DNA from: Micavibrio sp. UBA2705
GTDB taxonomy: Bacteria > Pseudomonadota > Alphaproteobacteria > Micavibrionales > Micavibrionaceae
Direction of reading: 5' to 3'
DNA length: 24,461 nt
NCBI GenBank assembly: GCA_002354205.1
Contig: DELD01000007.1
Location: 69,763 to 94,223, forward strand
Under the pieces are notes generated by a model. That model was not told the DNA's origin. It ran no database searches and was given only the letters and a program-made list of their open reading frames with translations. How positions within the stretch are numbered: the first letter of the stretch is position 1; each line of letters opens with the position of its first letter. Shown piece by piece: positions 15,662-22,168 of this stretch. The position numbers and the translations under genes are program-made.

Positions 15662-15898
15662 ATGGTTTGGTCAGTTTCTGTTGATATGGGTAATGAAGAA
15701 TGTCGCAGCGAAGTTTTTAATGCGTTTAAAGGGGCGGCTGATCGTAAAGCGGTTATGGATCGTTTTGACATGTACCAATGGCATGATATGGCGAACGTAT
15801 TCACGCTCACCACTAAAAACAATGATAGCGCCGCATTTGCGGACTATAAAAGAATTGAAGGCATTGCCGCAAGATACCCTTCATTACTTGGTGTTTAA
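15662..15898 (+). CDS. Small unrecognised protein, 78 aa (cluster gene 1)
   Basis: Not recognised. It begins MVWSVSVDMGNEECRSEVF and continues through a charged helical region to WHDMANVFTLTTKNN (about residues 42-56), then a helix ending in PSLLGV. There is no signal peptide or membrane segment. The ATG at 15662 follows AAAAGGTG at the right distance and suits better than an in-frame ATG at 15641, which would put the ribosome site inside the gene. A near-consensus promoter stands just upstream. The NVFTLT motif is shared with the 109-aa protein at 16935, which suggests common ancestry or function. First of five consecutive small plus-strand genes. Confidence 0.7.
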   Translation: MVWSVSVDMGNEECRSEVFNAFKGAADRKAVMDRFDMYQWHDMANVFTLTTKNNDSAAFADYKRIEGIAARYPSLLGV

Positions 15899-15959
15899 AA
15901 CGCTGATGACGCTTAAGTTCAGCTATAATGCTGTCAAACGCACTCCTCGCATTTAATAT

Positions 15960-15989
15960 TTGACATAACTGCAAGTGGCGTGGTATTTT
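15960..15989 (+). promoter_or_regulatory. Candidate promoter for the 86-aa gene, matching the one at 15589
   Basis: TTGACA (15960-15965) and TATTTT (15984-15989) have the same 18-base spacing as the upstream copy, and TTGACATAACT is identical in both. The -10 box is weaker here. Confidence 0.5.
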
Positions 15990-16031
15990 TACAGGCTGAT
16001 AGTTATATTATGATGAGTAAAGGGCGAGAAA

Positions 16032-16292
16032 ATGACAGGTAAAATTACAATTAGCGATAGTTTAATAGGCTGTAAGCACTCAAGCACGGAAGCCTTTGCT
16101 AGTGATCTGCTTAGCAAAGATATGGCGTTAGAAGATGTTTTTGAAGCCTATGCCGCCCATGCAGACACGCTTTTCGGTGAAAAAGAGATTGATATTGTTC
16201 AGGAAGAAGTGCAGCGCAATGTATGTGGCGATGTGATTGACCCACAAACAGGATTGCCGAAAATTAATACGGATCAAATTTTTAAATTCTAA
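16032..16292 (+). CDS. Small unrecognised protein, 86 aa (cluster gene 2)
   Basis: Not recognised. An acidic, soluble protein beginning MTGKITISDSLIGC, with predicted helices at about 18-45 and 48-65, and a C-terminal VCGDVIDPQTGLPKINTDQIFKF that looks like a short ordered loop. Two cysteines (14 and 65). There is no membrane segment. The ATG is preceded by AAAGGGCGAGAAA, a usable ribosome site. It is separated from gene 1 by 133 bases that hold its own promoter candidate, and lies 35 bases before gene 3, so genes 2 and 3 are probably co-transcribed. Confidence 0.65.
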   Translation: MTGKITISDSLIGCKHSSTEAFASDLLSKDMALEDVFEAYAAHADTLFGEKEIDIVQEEVQRNVCGDVIDPQTGLPKINTDQIFKF

Positions 16293-16327
16293 TAACTTTT
16301 TTATAACGCTCTGGGGAGGGCTCTAAA

Positions 16328-16474
16328 ATGACACTAACAAAAACAGCTAATCATCAATACCAAAAGCCGCCAGTAAATGAAAATGGTCAGGCGATCGTAA
16401 CACATCGTTATCTAGGATCGGCGGATTATCAGGCGCTTCAAGCACGGCGACAAAAACAAGGCGTCAAGCCATAG
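16328..16474 (+). CDS. Very small unrecognised protein, 48 aa (cluster gene 3)
   Basis: A short open frame beginning MTLTKTANHQYQKPP and ending RRQKQGVKP. The main support is a strong GGGGAGGG ribosome site seven bases before the ATG, plus its position in a run of small same-strand genes with regular spacing. The protein is basic and polar, with a likely C-terminal helix (SADYQALQARRQKQ) and no hydrophobic segment. No family is recognised. Because it is short, it could easily be missed by gene callers. Confidence 0.6.
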   Translation: MTLTKTANHQYQKPPVNENGQAIVTHRYLGSADYQALQARRQKQGVKP

Positions 16475-16535
16475 GTTTAATCTAGTGTGTAGGCTTTGTT
16501 ATTGTCGTCACTTAAAACTCTAAAGGGAGAAGATA

Positions 16536-16865
16536 ATGTCGGATATAGATGAGTTTGGGATTGGTGTAAGCGCTTTGCAGCATAGTTTTGTAACCATTGA
16601 TAAGTGGGGAACAGTAGAAGTTCCAATAAATGCTCAGCCACGCGCAGGCAATATTATGCTCACGGATCTTTCCCTCTATGCTGCGGATAGAGGAGATATG
16701 CCTTCGGCAAGTTTTATGAAAGAAGCGTATGCGCAAGCGGTCGCTAAGGATGAGGGGGGCGTTTTACAGCTGCCAGAAGAGCTGATAGGCGCTTTTTCCT
16801 TAGAGCAACATAACATAATTGAATCTGGTATGCGCCGCGGGCCGCAAATGAACACTAAATTATAA
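16536..16865 (+). CDS. Small unrecognised protein, 109 aa (cluster gene 4)
   Basis: Not recognised. Soluble, acidic, starting MSDIDEFGIGVSALQHSFVT. The first half looks beta-rich (TVEVPINAQPRAGNIMLTDLSLYA), the second half helical (SASFMKEAYAQAVAKDEGG, LPEELIGAFSLEQHNIIESGMRR). No cysteine, membrane segment or signal peptide. AAAGGGAGAAGAT precedes the ATG, a good ribosome site. It lies 61 bases after gene 3 and 69 before gene 5, with no clear promoter or terminator between, so a shared transcript is likely. Confidence 0.7.
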   Translation: MSDIDEFGIGVSALQHSFVTIDKWGTVEVPINAQPRAGNIMLTDLSLYAADRGDMPSASFMKEAYAQAVAKDEGGVLQLPEELIGAFSLEQHNIIESGMRRGPQMNTKL

Positions 16866-16934
16866 TTGACGCCGCGCCGTTTAGGTGTGAATGTAAGGAG
16901 ACCTTATATTATAAAGCATAAGAAGGACTCGTTG

Positions 16935-17264
16935 ATGTCGCAATCTATTACAATTGATTTATCCGATGAAAATTTACGCCAAGAATTAGTTGCGGATCCT
17001 GATTTCTTTGTGAAGTTTCAATTGGAACAAGACGCGCAAAACGGCAATGTGTTTACGCTCACACCACGCAGTAATGGCGCAGATGCCGATGCTGATTTAA
17101 ATGCGGTAAAATCTATCTTGCGAAAGCATACAAACCACTTGCCCAACTGTGCAGATTTATCGGACGAAGATAAAGCAGCAATTGACGAAGCGATTAGAAC
17201 TCACCCGCGCGTACAACAAGACCGCGCCCATTATCAAAATTATCAGCGCCGCTGCTTAGGTTAA
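16935..17264 (+). CDS. Small unrecognised protein, 109 aa (cluster gene 5)
   Basis: Not recognised. Begins MSQSITIDLSDENLRQELVADPDFFVKF, then NGNVFTLTPRSNGADADADL (36-55), a helical middle with KSILRKHTNHLPNCADLSDEDKAAIDEAIRTH, and a basic end (YQRRCLG). It shares the NVFTLT motif with gene 1. I use the ATG at 16935 because AAGAAGGA sits just upstream; the frame is open back to 16866, but only with a TTG start. Acidic first half, no membrane segment. It ends 17 bases before the convergent map gene; a 7-base-pair hairpin (17260-17278) overlaps its stop but has no T tract. Confidence 0.7.
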   Translation: MSQSITIDLSDENLRQELVADPDFFVKFQLEQDAQNGNVFTLTPRSNGADADADLNAVKSILRKHTNHLPNCADLSDEDKAAIDEAIRTHPRVQQDRAHYQNYQRRCLG

Positions 17265-17281
17265 GTCTCTAACTTAACGCT

Positions 17282-18094
17282 TTAAAGGAAAGGCGGCTTT
17301 GTGAAGCCTTTTGGCGAGAGTGTAAATATCTCAAAACCATCTTCCGTCACGGCAAGCGAATGTTCGTACTGCGCAGATAAACCACGATCTTTTGTGACCG
17401 CTGTCCAGCCATCAGCCAGTATTTTACTGGTTTTCTTGCCTGTGTTTATCATTGGCTCAATCGTGAAGAACATACCGGGTTCTAACATTAGGCCTGTGCT
17501 AGGCTCGCCATAATGCAAAATGGATGGCGGCATGTGAAAGACTTGACCAAGGCCATGGCCGCAAAAATCTTCAACAACCGAAAAACGGTTTGCATGAGCA
17601 ATTTCTTGGATAGCATAGCCAATATCACCAAGTGTATTACCCGGCTTAACTTGTTCAATCCCCGCCATCATGCATTCGTAAGTGACTTCGCACAGGCGCT
17701 TGGCTTTTACAGATACTTTATCGCCGACATAGAACATGCGTGATGTATCGCCGTGCCAGCCATCAATAATTACGGTAACGTCAATATTAAGAATATCACC
17801 GTTTTGCAGCTTTTTAGGGCCCGGAATGCCGTGGCATACGACATGATTAATTGATGTGCAGATTGATTTCGGGAAGCCTTTGTAATTTAAAGGTGCAGGG
17901 ACAGAATTATGCGCGATGATAAATTCATGGCATAGGCGGTCTAATTCTTCGGTCGTAACCCCAGGGACAACATGCGGGGTAATCATATCAAGCGTCTGCG
18001 CGGCAAGCTGGCCTGCGATGCGCATACCTTCATAATCTTCTGCTTGGTGAATGACGATGCCGTTTGGATTTTTCTGTCTTTGTGCGTAAATCAT
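17282..18094 (-). CDS. map: Type I methionine aminopeptidase
   Basis: Removes the N-terminal methionine from nascent proteins in the cytosol. The pita-bread fold metal ligands are all visible, counting from the ATG at 18092-18094: Asp105 (NIDVTVIIDG), Asp116 (HGDTSRMF), His180 (FCGHGLGQVFH), Glu213 (FFTIEPM) and Glu244 (YEHSLAV). His88 in CHGIPG is the conserved substrate-side histidine. At 270 aa it is normal. The frame extends to 18148, but this ATG follows GGAAGAA at proper spacing and gives a typical N terminus, so the longer start is unlikely. It is convergent with the small-gene cluster, 17 bases away. Confidence 0.97.
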   Translation of the reverse strand: MIYAQRQKNPNGIVIHQAEDYEGMRIAGQLAAQTLDMITPHVVPGVTTEELDRLCHEFIIAHNSVPAPLNYKGFPKSICTSINHVVCHGIPGPKKLQNGDILNIDVTVIIDGWHGDTSRMFYVGDKVSVKAKRLCEVTYECMMAGIEQVKPGNTLGDIGYAIQEIAHANRFSVVEDFCGHGLGQVFHMPPSILHYGEPSTGLMLEPGMFFTIEPMINTGKKTSKILADGWTAVTKDRGLSAQYEHSLAVTEDGFEIFTLSPKGFTKPPFL

Positions 18095-18186
18095 ATTTCT
18101 TCCGTTTTTAAATTCTTCTCTTTTATAAAAGATTATTCTGTGCAGCACAATAGCTGCGCCATAAGGTGTTGGTAATTATTTTATGC

Positions 18187-18795
18187 TCACTTTAGTGAAC
18201 GTAGCGGCGCGCTTGTCGCCATCAGGGCGCAATCTGCGCGCATCACATTGATATGGGGCGGCTTGCTTAATGTATCAAGGCAGACAATTTCTATATCCGT
18301 CTTTAAGCGTACCGTTTTATGCCGACCATTGGGCAAAACGGTTACGCCATGTGCAATGTAATGTACCTCTGTCTCAAGCGTCTCGTCATTTTCTTTAATC
18401 TGTTTAACGTCATAAGATAGCGCGCTGTTCTTGTGAATATTCAGCCATTGGATAAGATGTTCTTCTGCCTTTTGCGCATCGGCCTTTAACGTTTTGTGGA
18501 ATTTGTAATCAAGCAAAGCTGGGGCTTTTGCGGTGACTTCAAATGTAATCTCGCTATTTTTGTCTAAATGGGCGCTCAGCCATTTTTTCAATGTCGGAAT
18601 ATTTGATTGCTGGACATCTATCCACTTCGCGTAAAACGCATCGATTGTTGCGGCGGTTTCATCATCTGCAGCGCTGTTTGCCGCAGACACGAAACTGAAC
18701 ATGATAGCAAACGCCACAAAGCCACATAATAAAACGTGGTGAACGGCGCGCGGCGCGCGGATGATTTTTATGGCTTGACCTTGCATACTTTCCAT
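18187..18795 (-). CDS. Exported protein of unknown function
   Basis: Not recognised. The N terminus has a basic stretch (IKIIRAPRAVHH), a hydrophobic core (VLLCGFVAFAIMFSFVSA) and an ANSA cleavage site, so it is probably secreted to the periplasm. The mature part (about 155 residues) is alpha/beta with TIDAFYAKWIDVQQSNIPTL near its start and a C-terminal beta region (HKTVRLKTDIEIVCLD, INVMRADCAL). Two cysteines near the C terminus could pair. The start is uncertain: ATGs at 18793-18795 and 18784-18786 are both possible, and the frame extends to 18822 only through a TTG. It is divergent from the CinA-like gene, and its 5' end overlaps that gene's candidate promoter. Confidence 0.6.
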   Translation of the reverse strand: MESMQGQAIKIIRAPRAVHHVLLCGFVAFAIMFSFVSAANSAADDETAATIDAFYAKWIDVQQSNIPTLKKWLSAHLDKNSEITFEVTAKAPALLDYKFHKTLKADAQKAEEHLIQWLNIHKNSALSYDVKQIKENDETLETEVHYIAHGVTVLPNGRHKTVRLKTDIEIVCLDTLSKPPHINVMRADCALMATSAPLRSLK

Positions 18796-18802
18796 GTAGC
18801 AT
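18775..18802 (+). promoter_or_regulatory. Candidate promoter for the CinA-domain gene
   Basis: CTTGACC, containing the -35 hexamer TTGACC (18775-18780), and TAGCAT (18797-18802) are 16 bases apart, resembling the alphaproteobacterial housekeeping form. It overlaps the 5' end of the divergent minus-strand gene. Weak -10 match. Confidence 0.3.
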
Positions 18803-18842
18803 GAAGCGCCTAACAAACACAATGAAAATGGAAAATATATTT

Positions 18843-19610
18843 ATGTCGATGGAACAGCGTGAGACCGCAGCAATCTTGATTATTGGTAATGAAATACTTT
18901 CAGGGCGCACCCAAGATAGAAATATACAGCACATCGCAACCCACATGACGGATATTGGCATCGCGATGATGGAAGTACGCGTTGTCCCTGATATTCCACA
19001 TTATATTGTCGATGCCGTTAAGGCATTAAGCGCGGCGCATAGCTATGTTTTTACTACGGGCGGCATTGGCCCAACCCATGACGATATCACGGCTGAAAAC
19101 GTTGCGGCCGCTTTTGATGTTCCTTTAGAAGAAAACAAGGATGCGCGCGATATGTTGCAAGCATATTACGGCGATGAGGGGCTGACAAAGTCACGCCTGC
19201 GCATGGCACGCATCCCAAAAGGCGCGAAGCTTATCCCGAACCAAGTCACCAGCGCGCCTGGTTTCATCATCGAAAACGTGCATGTCATGGCAGGTGTGCC
19301 GCGCATTATGCAAGATATGCTGACCCATATTTTGCCATCACTACAAGGCGGAGCGCCGATTTTATCCAATACAGTGACCTGCGAACTGACAGAAAGCATT
19401 CTTGCAGAAAAGCTTGCGCAGCTTCAGCTTGATAATGTTGATGTCGAAATTGGCAGCTACCCTTATTATTCCAGCGGCAGCCTTGGCGTGAGCCTTGTTG
19501 TGCGGACAACAGAGGCGGATCGCCTTGAGGCGGTAACCATTGCCCTTGAATCTCTGGTTCAGGAATTAGGGGCAGCGCCTAAGCGCATGGAAATAGCTAA
19601 AAAATCTTAA
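18843..19610 (+). CDS. Molybdopterin-binding-like CinA N-terminal domain protein
   Basis: A 255-residue protein with the MoaB/MogA-like fold found in the first half of CinA (COG1058). Landmarks: AAILIIGNEILSGRTQDRN (about residues 8-26), VFTTGGIGPTHDDITAENVAAAF, and GVPRIMQDML. In full-length CinA this domain precedes a nicotinamide-nucleotide amidohydrolase domain, which is absent here, as in many alphaproteobacterial stand-alone versions. Related enzymes have ADP-ribose or CoA pyrophosphatase activity, but the substrate here is unknown. The ATG at 18843 follows GGAAA with good spacing and precedes the conserved strand closely; the frame is open back to 18801. It ends 15 bases from the convergent hydrolase gene. 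Confidence 0.9.
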   Translation: MSMEQRETAAILIIGNEILSGRTQDRNIQHIATHMTDIGIAMMEVRVVPDIPHYIVDAVKALSAAHSYVFTTGGIGPTHDDITAENVAAAFDVPLEENKDARDMLQAYYGDEGLTKSRLRMARIPKGAKLIPNQVTSAPGFIIENVHVMAGVPRIMQDMLTHILPSLQGGAPILSNTVTCELTESILAEKLAQLQLDNVDVEIGSYPYYSSGSLGVSLVVRTTEADRLEAVTIALESLVQELGAAPKRMEIAKKS

Positions 19611-19625
19611 ATATGTGCACAGGCG

Positions 19626-20819
19626 TTATTGTTGATGCTGTGCGCCCTCATTATCATCTTCTTGTACAAAAGGCGACATAATACCAATGTCTTGCAAAAA
19701 ACGATGCATGGGGAAAAACTCACCATTGGCCAGTAAAATCACCATATCGCCATTTTCAGGGTTGATATAGGCCAGTGAACGATAGCCGATATAATGCCCT
19801 GTATGCCCATAAAGCAGGGGCTTTTTGTCTTGGTTCGCAGCGGCATTATAATTCAGCACCATTAAGCCGCGCCCGCCGCCATTTTCATAGGCGCTCGTAT
19901 CATCCACGCCCATCATAATGTCGAGCATATCTTGGCTGATTAAGGTCTTGTCGATGATTAGTGCATTAAGAAATTTTTCGATATCAAGCAGTGTGGAGAC
20001 GAGGCCGCCATCGGCAAGACCTTCGCCCCATTCAATATCGGTTACGTCAGTCAATTTACGCGTATATCCCACAGACATTTGATAACCACGCGCGAGGTTT
20101 TTGGCGCGTGGGCGCTTACCATTGGGGAAGTAGGTGTCATGCATATCAGCTTTAGAAAAGACCAGTTCATCTAATATGGCGTTAAAATCCTGCTTCCCTG
20201 TTATTTTACGGACAACTTCGCCTAATAGGATATAGCCTGTACTGCTGTAGCTATGGGCTGTGCCTGCTTTGTGGGTGGAGGGTTCGTCTAATGCAAATTC
20301 AAGCGCCTCATAAGGCGTCCATAGACTGTCTTTCTTACGCATCGCCGCCATGTCAAAGCCGTTATTGACGAAATCTACCATGCCGGAGCTATGTGCAAGC
20401 GCCATTTTTATGGTGCTGTCTTTATAATTGTCTAAGCGCCCATCAAACGGGTCGCCTAATATATCTATAAATTTATCATCAAGGTTGAGTTTCCCCGTTT
20501 CAACTAAATGCAGAACCATCACGGCTGTAAACATTTTGGTTAGCGACGCAATATGAAAACGCGTATCGGGCGTTAAGGCCTGCTGGGTTTCTATATTGGC
20601 AATGCCAGTGGTCATAATGTGACGGGCATGTTCTTGTTTGATTAAAACGCTTACGCCTGTTGTGCCGCTTTGCTGCGCATAATCATATAAGGTGTTCTGC
20701 GTGTCGGTTTCAAAATTTAACTGCGAAGCCTTTGCAACGCTAACGCTGCCTATACAGTTAAGGCCAAAGAGGGTGAATGATGCGCAAATTAGCGCTATTA
20801 TGCAAAAAGAATGTTTCAT
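19626..20819 (-). CDS. Exported beta-lactamase-fold serine hydrolase (class C / D-Ala-D-Ala carboxypeptidase-like)
   Basis: A 397-residue penicillin-binding-protein-like hydrolase with a signal peptide (hydrophobic segment to about residue 30, likely cleavage after AKA). Catalytic motifs: S92-L-T-K95 in HIASLTKMF, YSS (191-193) in place of Y-x-N, and HTG in YGHTGHYIGYRS in place of KTG. LAHSSGMVDF is the usual family landmark. The family includes peptidases and esterases as well as beta-lactamases, so antibiotic resistance should not be assumed. It probably acts in the periplasm. It is divergent from the HPC-repeat gene, with a short shared upstream region. Confidence 0.9.
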   Translation of the reverse strand: MKHSFCIIALICASFTLFGLNCIGSVSVAKASQLNFETDTQNTLYDYAQQSGTTGVSVLIKQEHARHIMTTGIANIETQQALTPDTRFHIASLTKMFTAVMVLHLVETGKLNLDDKFIDILGDPFDGRLDNYKDSTIKMALAHSSGMVDFVNNGFDMAAMRKKDSLWTPYEALEFALDEPSTHKAGTAHSYSSTGYILLGEVVRKITGKQDFNAILDELVFSKADMHDTYFPNGKRPRAKNLARGYQMSVGYTRKLTDVTDIEWGEGLADGGLVSTLLDIEKFLNALIIDKTLISQDMLDIMMGVDDTSAYENGGGRGLMVLNYNAAANQDKKPLLYGHTGHYIGYRSLAYINPENGDMVILLANGEFFPMHRFLQDIGIMSPFVQEDDNEGAQHQQ

Positions 20820-20844
20820 CTCAGTAGTTTAACGCATTTATTCT

Positions 20845-20875
20845 TTGACATGAAAGTAAAAACAGTCAATATAAC
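20845..20875 (+). promoter_or_regulatory. Candidate promoter for the HPC-repeat gene
   Basis: TTGACA (20845-20850) is followed by overlapping -10 candidates AATATA (20868-20873, 17-base spacing) and TATAAC (20870-20875, 19-base spacing). The gene starts about 35 bases further on. Confidence 0.5.
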
Positions 20876-20909
20876 ATTCTCGTTTTTGAATTTTACAAAG
20901 AGGTTTATT

Positions 20910-21227
20910 ATGAATTCAAAGTTTATGAAGAAAATCGTTTCTAAAAAGACATTCGCACTTGGCGCAGCAGCAGTTGTTGCTATGGCAGCAGTTCCTGCTA
21001 TGGCTGAACACCATGAAGGCGCAGCACCTTGTGCCGCTGAACATGGTCACATGTGCGCAGGTCATGAAGATGCAGCGCATCCTTGTGATGCTGAACACCC
21101 ATGCGAAGTAATGCACCCTTGTGCTGCAGAAGAGCATCCTTGTGAAGCACACCCATGTGAAGCAGAGCACCCTTGCGAAGCAGACCATGAAGGTGAAGAT
21201 CATCACGAAGGTGAAGAAAAGCATTAA
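20910..21227 (+). CDS. Exported His/Cys-rich HPC-repeat protein, probable metal binder
   Basis: A 105-residue protein with a clear signal peptide: basic start (MNSKFMKKIVSKK), hydrophobic core (FALGAAAVVAMAAVPA) and AMA cleavage after residue 32. The mature 73 residues contain eight cysteines and fifteen histidines by my count, with six HPC tripeptides (at 57, 63, 69, 76, 81 and 87) joined by short Ala/Glu-rich linkers. This composition strongly suggests binding of soft or borderline metals such as Cu, Zn or Ni outside the cytoplasm. It matches no named metallothionein family that I can recall. The ATG at 20910 follows AAAGAGG; the open frame extends further upstream. A terminator follows closely, so it is probably transcribed alone. 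Confidence 0.8.
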   Translation: MNSKFMKKIVSKKTFALGAAAVVAMAAVPAMAEHHEGAAPCAAEHGHMCAGHEDAAHPCDAEHPCEVMHPCAAEEHPCEAHPCEAEHPCEADHEGEDHHEGEEKH

Positions 21228-21272
21228 TCAAGATTGAGGCTGTTTTCGTTTACACGATGCAGTTTTTGTTTT

Positions 21273-21304
21273 AAAAGAGGGCGTTATGCGTCCTCTTTTT
21301 TTTA
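21273..21304 (+). terminator. Rho-independent terminator after the HPC-repeat gene
   Basis: AAAAGAGGGCG (21273-21283) pairs with CGTCCTCTTTT (21289-21299), 11 pairs including one G-T, with a 5-base loop, and runs into a T tract. The following gene's ribosome site begins only a few bases later. Confidence 0.85.
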
Positions 21305-21314
21305 TGGAGTTTTT

Positions 21315-22106
21315 ATGGCGAATTTGCAGGCTGAGAGCATCGATAGGCTAAACGATCAAATGGACATAAAGCTGTCTTTTGATGAAATTTTCTCCGCGAT
21401 GAGTGCGGAAGAAAAAGAATCTATGCATGAAAATCTAATTATGATGCATGAATGTCAGCGTGTGCTGGCAAATACTAAACATAGCATTGTCAGCGAAATG
21501 TTGCGCTTTACTGAGAAATTTCAATATTGGAAACATGTGCCGCCAAAAGATGTACTTGATGGACATTCGCATTCCCAGTTTTATTATCATGCGCACCCCA
21601 CAGCAAACGAGAAAAGCGCGACGAACTTACATGACGGTGAGCATGGCCATTTTCACAGCTTTATGCGCCAGCGCGGTATATTGGATAACGAAAAACCATA
21701 TCCTGCACTTGATTATGATGCAGAAACTGACGACCTTAAAAGACATACGTGCCACATAATTGGCTTGTCGATGAATAAAGCGGGTGCGTTAACGGGTATG
21801 TTTACCACCAATCGTTGGGTAACAGGGGAAGTTTGGTATAAAGCCGAAGATGTTATAGCTATGGCAGAACGCTACCAAATTGATCACGCGCAGCCAAGCT
21901 GGCCTGTAAATATGTGGGTATCTCATTGCTTCGCGGCTTTTATGCCAGTGATTAAGCAGCTTGTTTTAAAGCGCGACCAAACAATAGCAGCGTGGGGCGC
22001 ACAATATGGGGATGATGCAGAATATAATATATTTGAAGATCGTCGGCTTGAAGCTTTATCCTACTGCTCACTAGATTTACCAGCTATCTTTGCAATGCAC
22101 CAATAA
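21315..22106 (+). CDS. His-rich conserved protein of unknown function
   Basis: A 263-residue soluble protein without signal peptide. After a helical N-terminal region (about 1-75), histidines cluster in DGHSHSQFYYHAHP (82-95) and LHDGEHGHFHSFMR (105-118), a possible metal site. Next come HIIGLSMNKAGALTGMFTTNRWVTGEVW (147-174) and PSWPVNMWVSHCFAAFMP (194-211). I recall this block order from a proteobacterial family of unknown function, possibly DUF6969, but cannot confirm the label. The ATG at 21315 has GGAG upstream; the frame extends back to 21234 through the terminator, which is not credible coding sequence. It lies just downstream of the HPC-repeat gene, but a terminator separates them. 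Confidence 0.7.
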   Translation: MANLQAESIDRLNDQMDIKLSFDEIFSAMSAEEKESMHENLIMMHECQRVLANTKHSIVSEMLRFTEKFQYWKHVPPKDVLDGHSHSQFYYHAHPTANEKSATNLHDGEHGHFHSFMRQRGILDNEKPYPALDYDAETDDLKRHTCHIIGLSMNKAGALTGMFTTNRWVTGEVWYKAEDVIAMAERYQIDHAQPSWPVNMWVSHCFAAFMPVIKQLVLKRDQTIAAWGAQYGDDAEYNIFEDRRLEALSYCSLDLPAIFAMHQ

Positions 22107-22109
22107 ATA

Positions 22110-22138
22110 TTGACATTATGACAATTGATGACTATAAG
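22110..22138 (+). promoter_or_regulatory. Near-consensus promoter for the 366-aa orphan gene
   Basis: TTGACA (22110-22115) and TATAAG (22133-22138) are separated by 17 bases: a perfect -35 box and a -10 box matching five of six positions. The gene starts 31 bases downstream. Confidence 0.65.
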
Positions 22139-22168
22139 TTTTCCTGTAATTAAAAAAAGGTAAAATCT

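Noticed and set aside
17260..17278. GTTAAGT/ACTTAAC hairpin at the end of cluster gene 5
   Set aside because: Short AT-rich stem without a T tract, so not called as a terminator between the convergent genes.
20916..21231. Long minus-strand frames opposite the HPC-repeat gene
   Set aside because: They arise from the repeats on the other strand; the plus-strand protein has a signal peptide, ribosome site and promoter, so the minus-strand frames are shadows.
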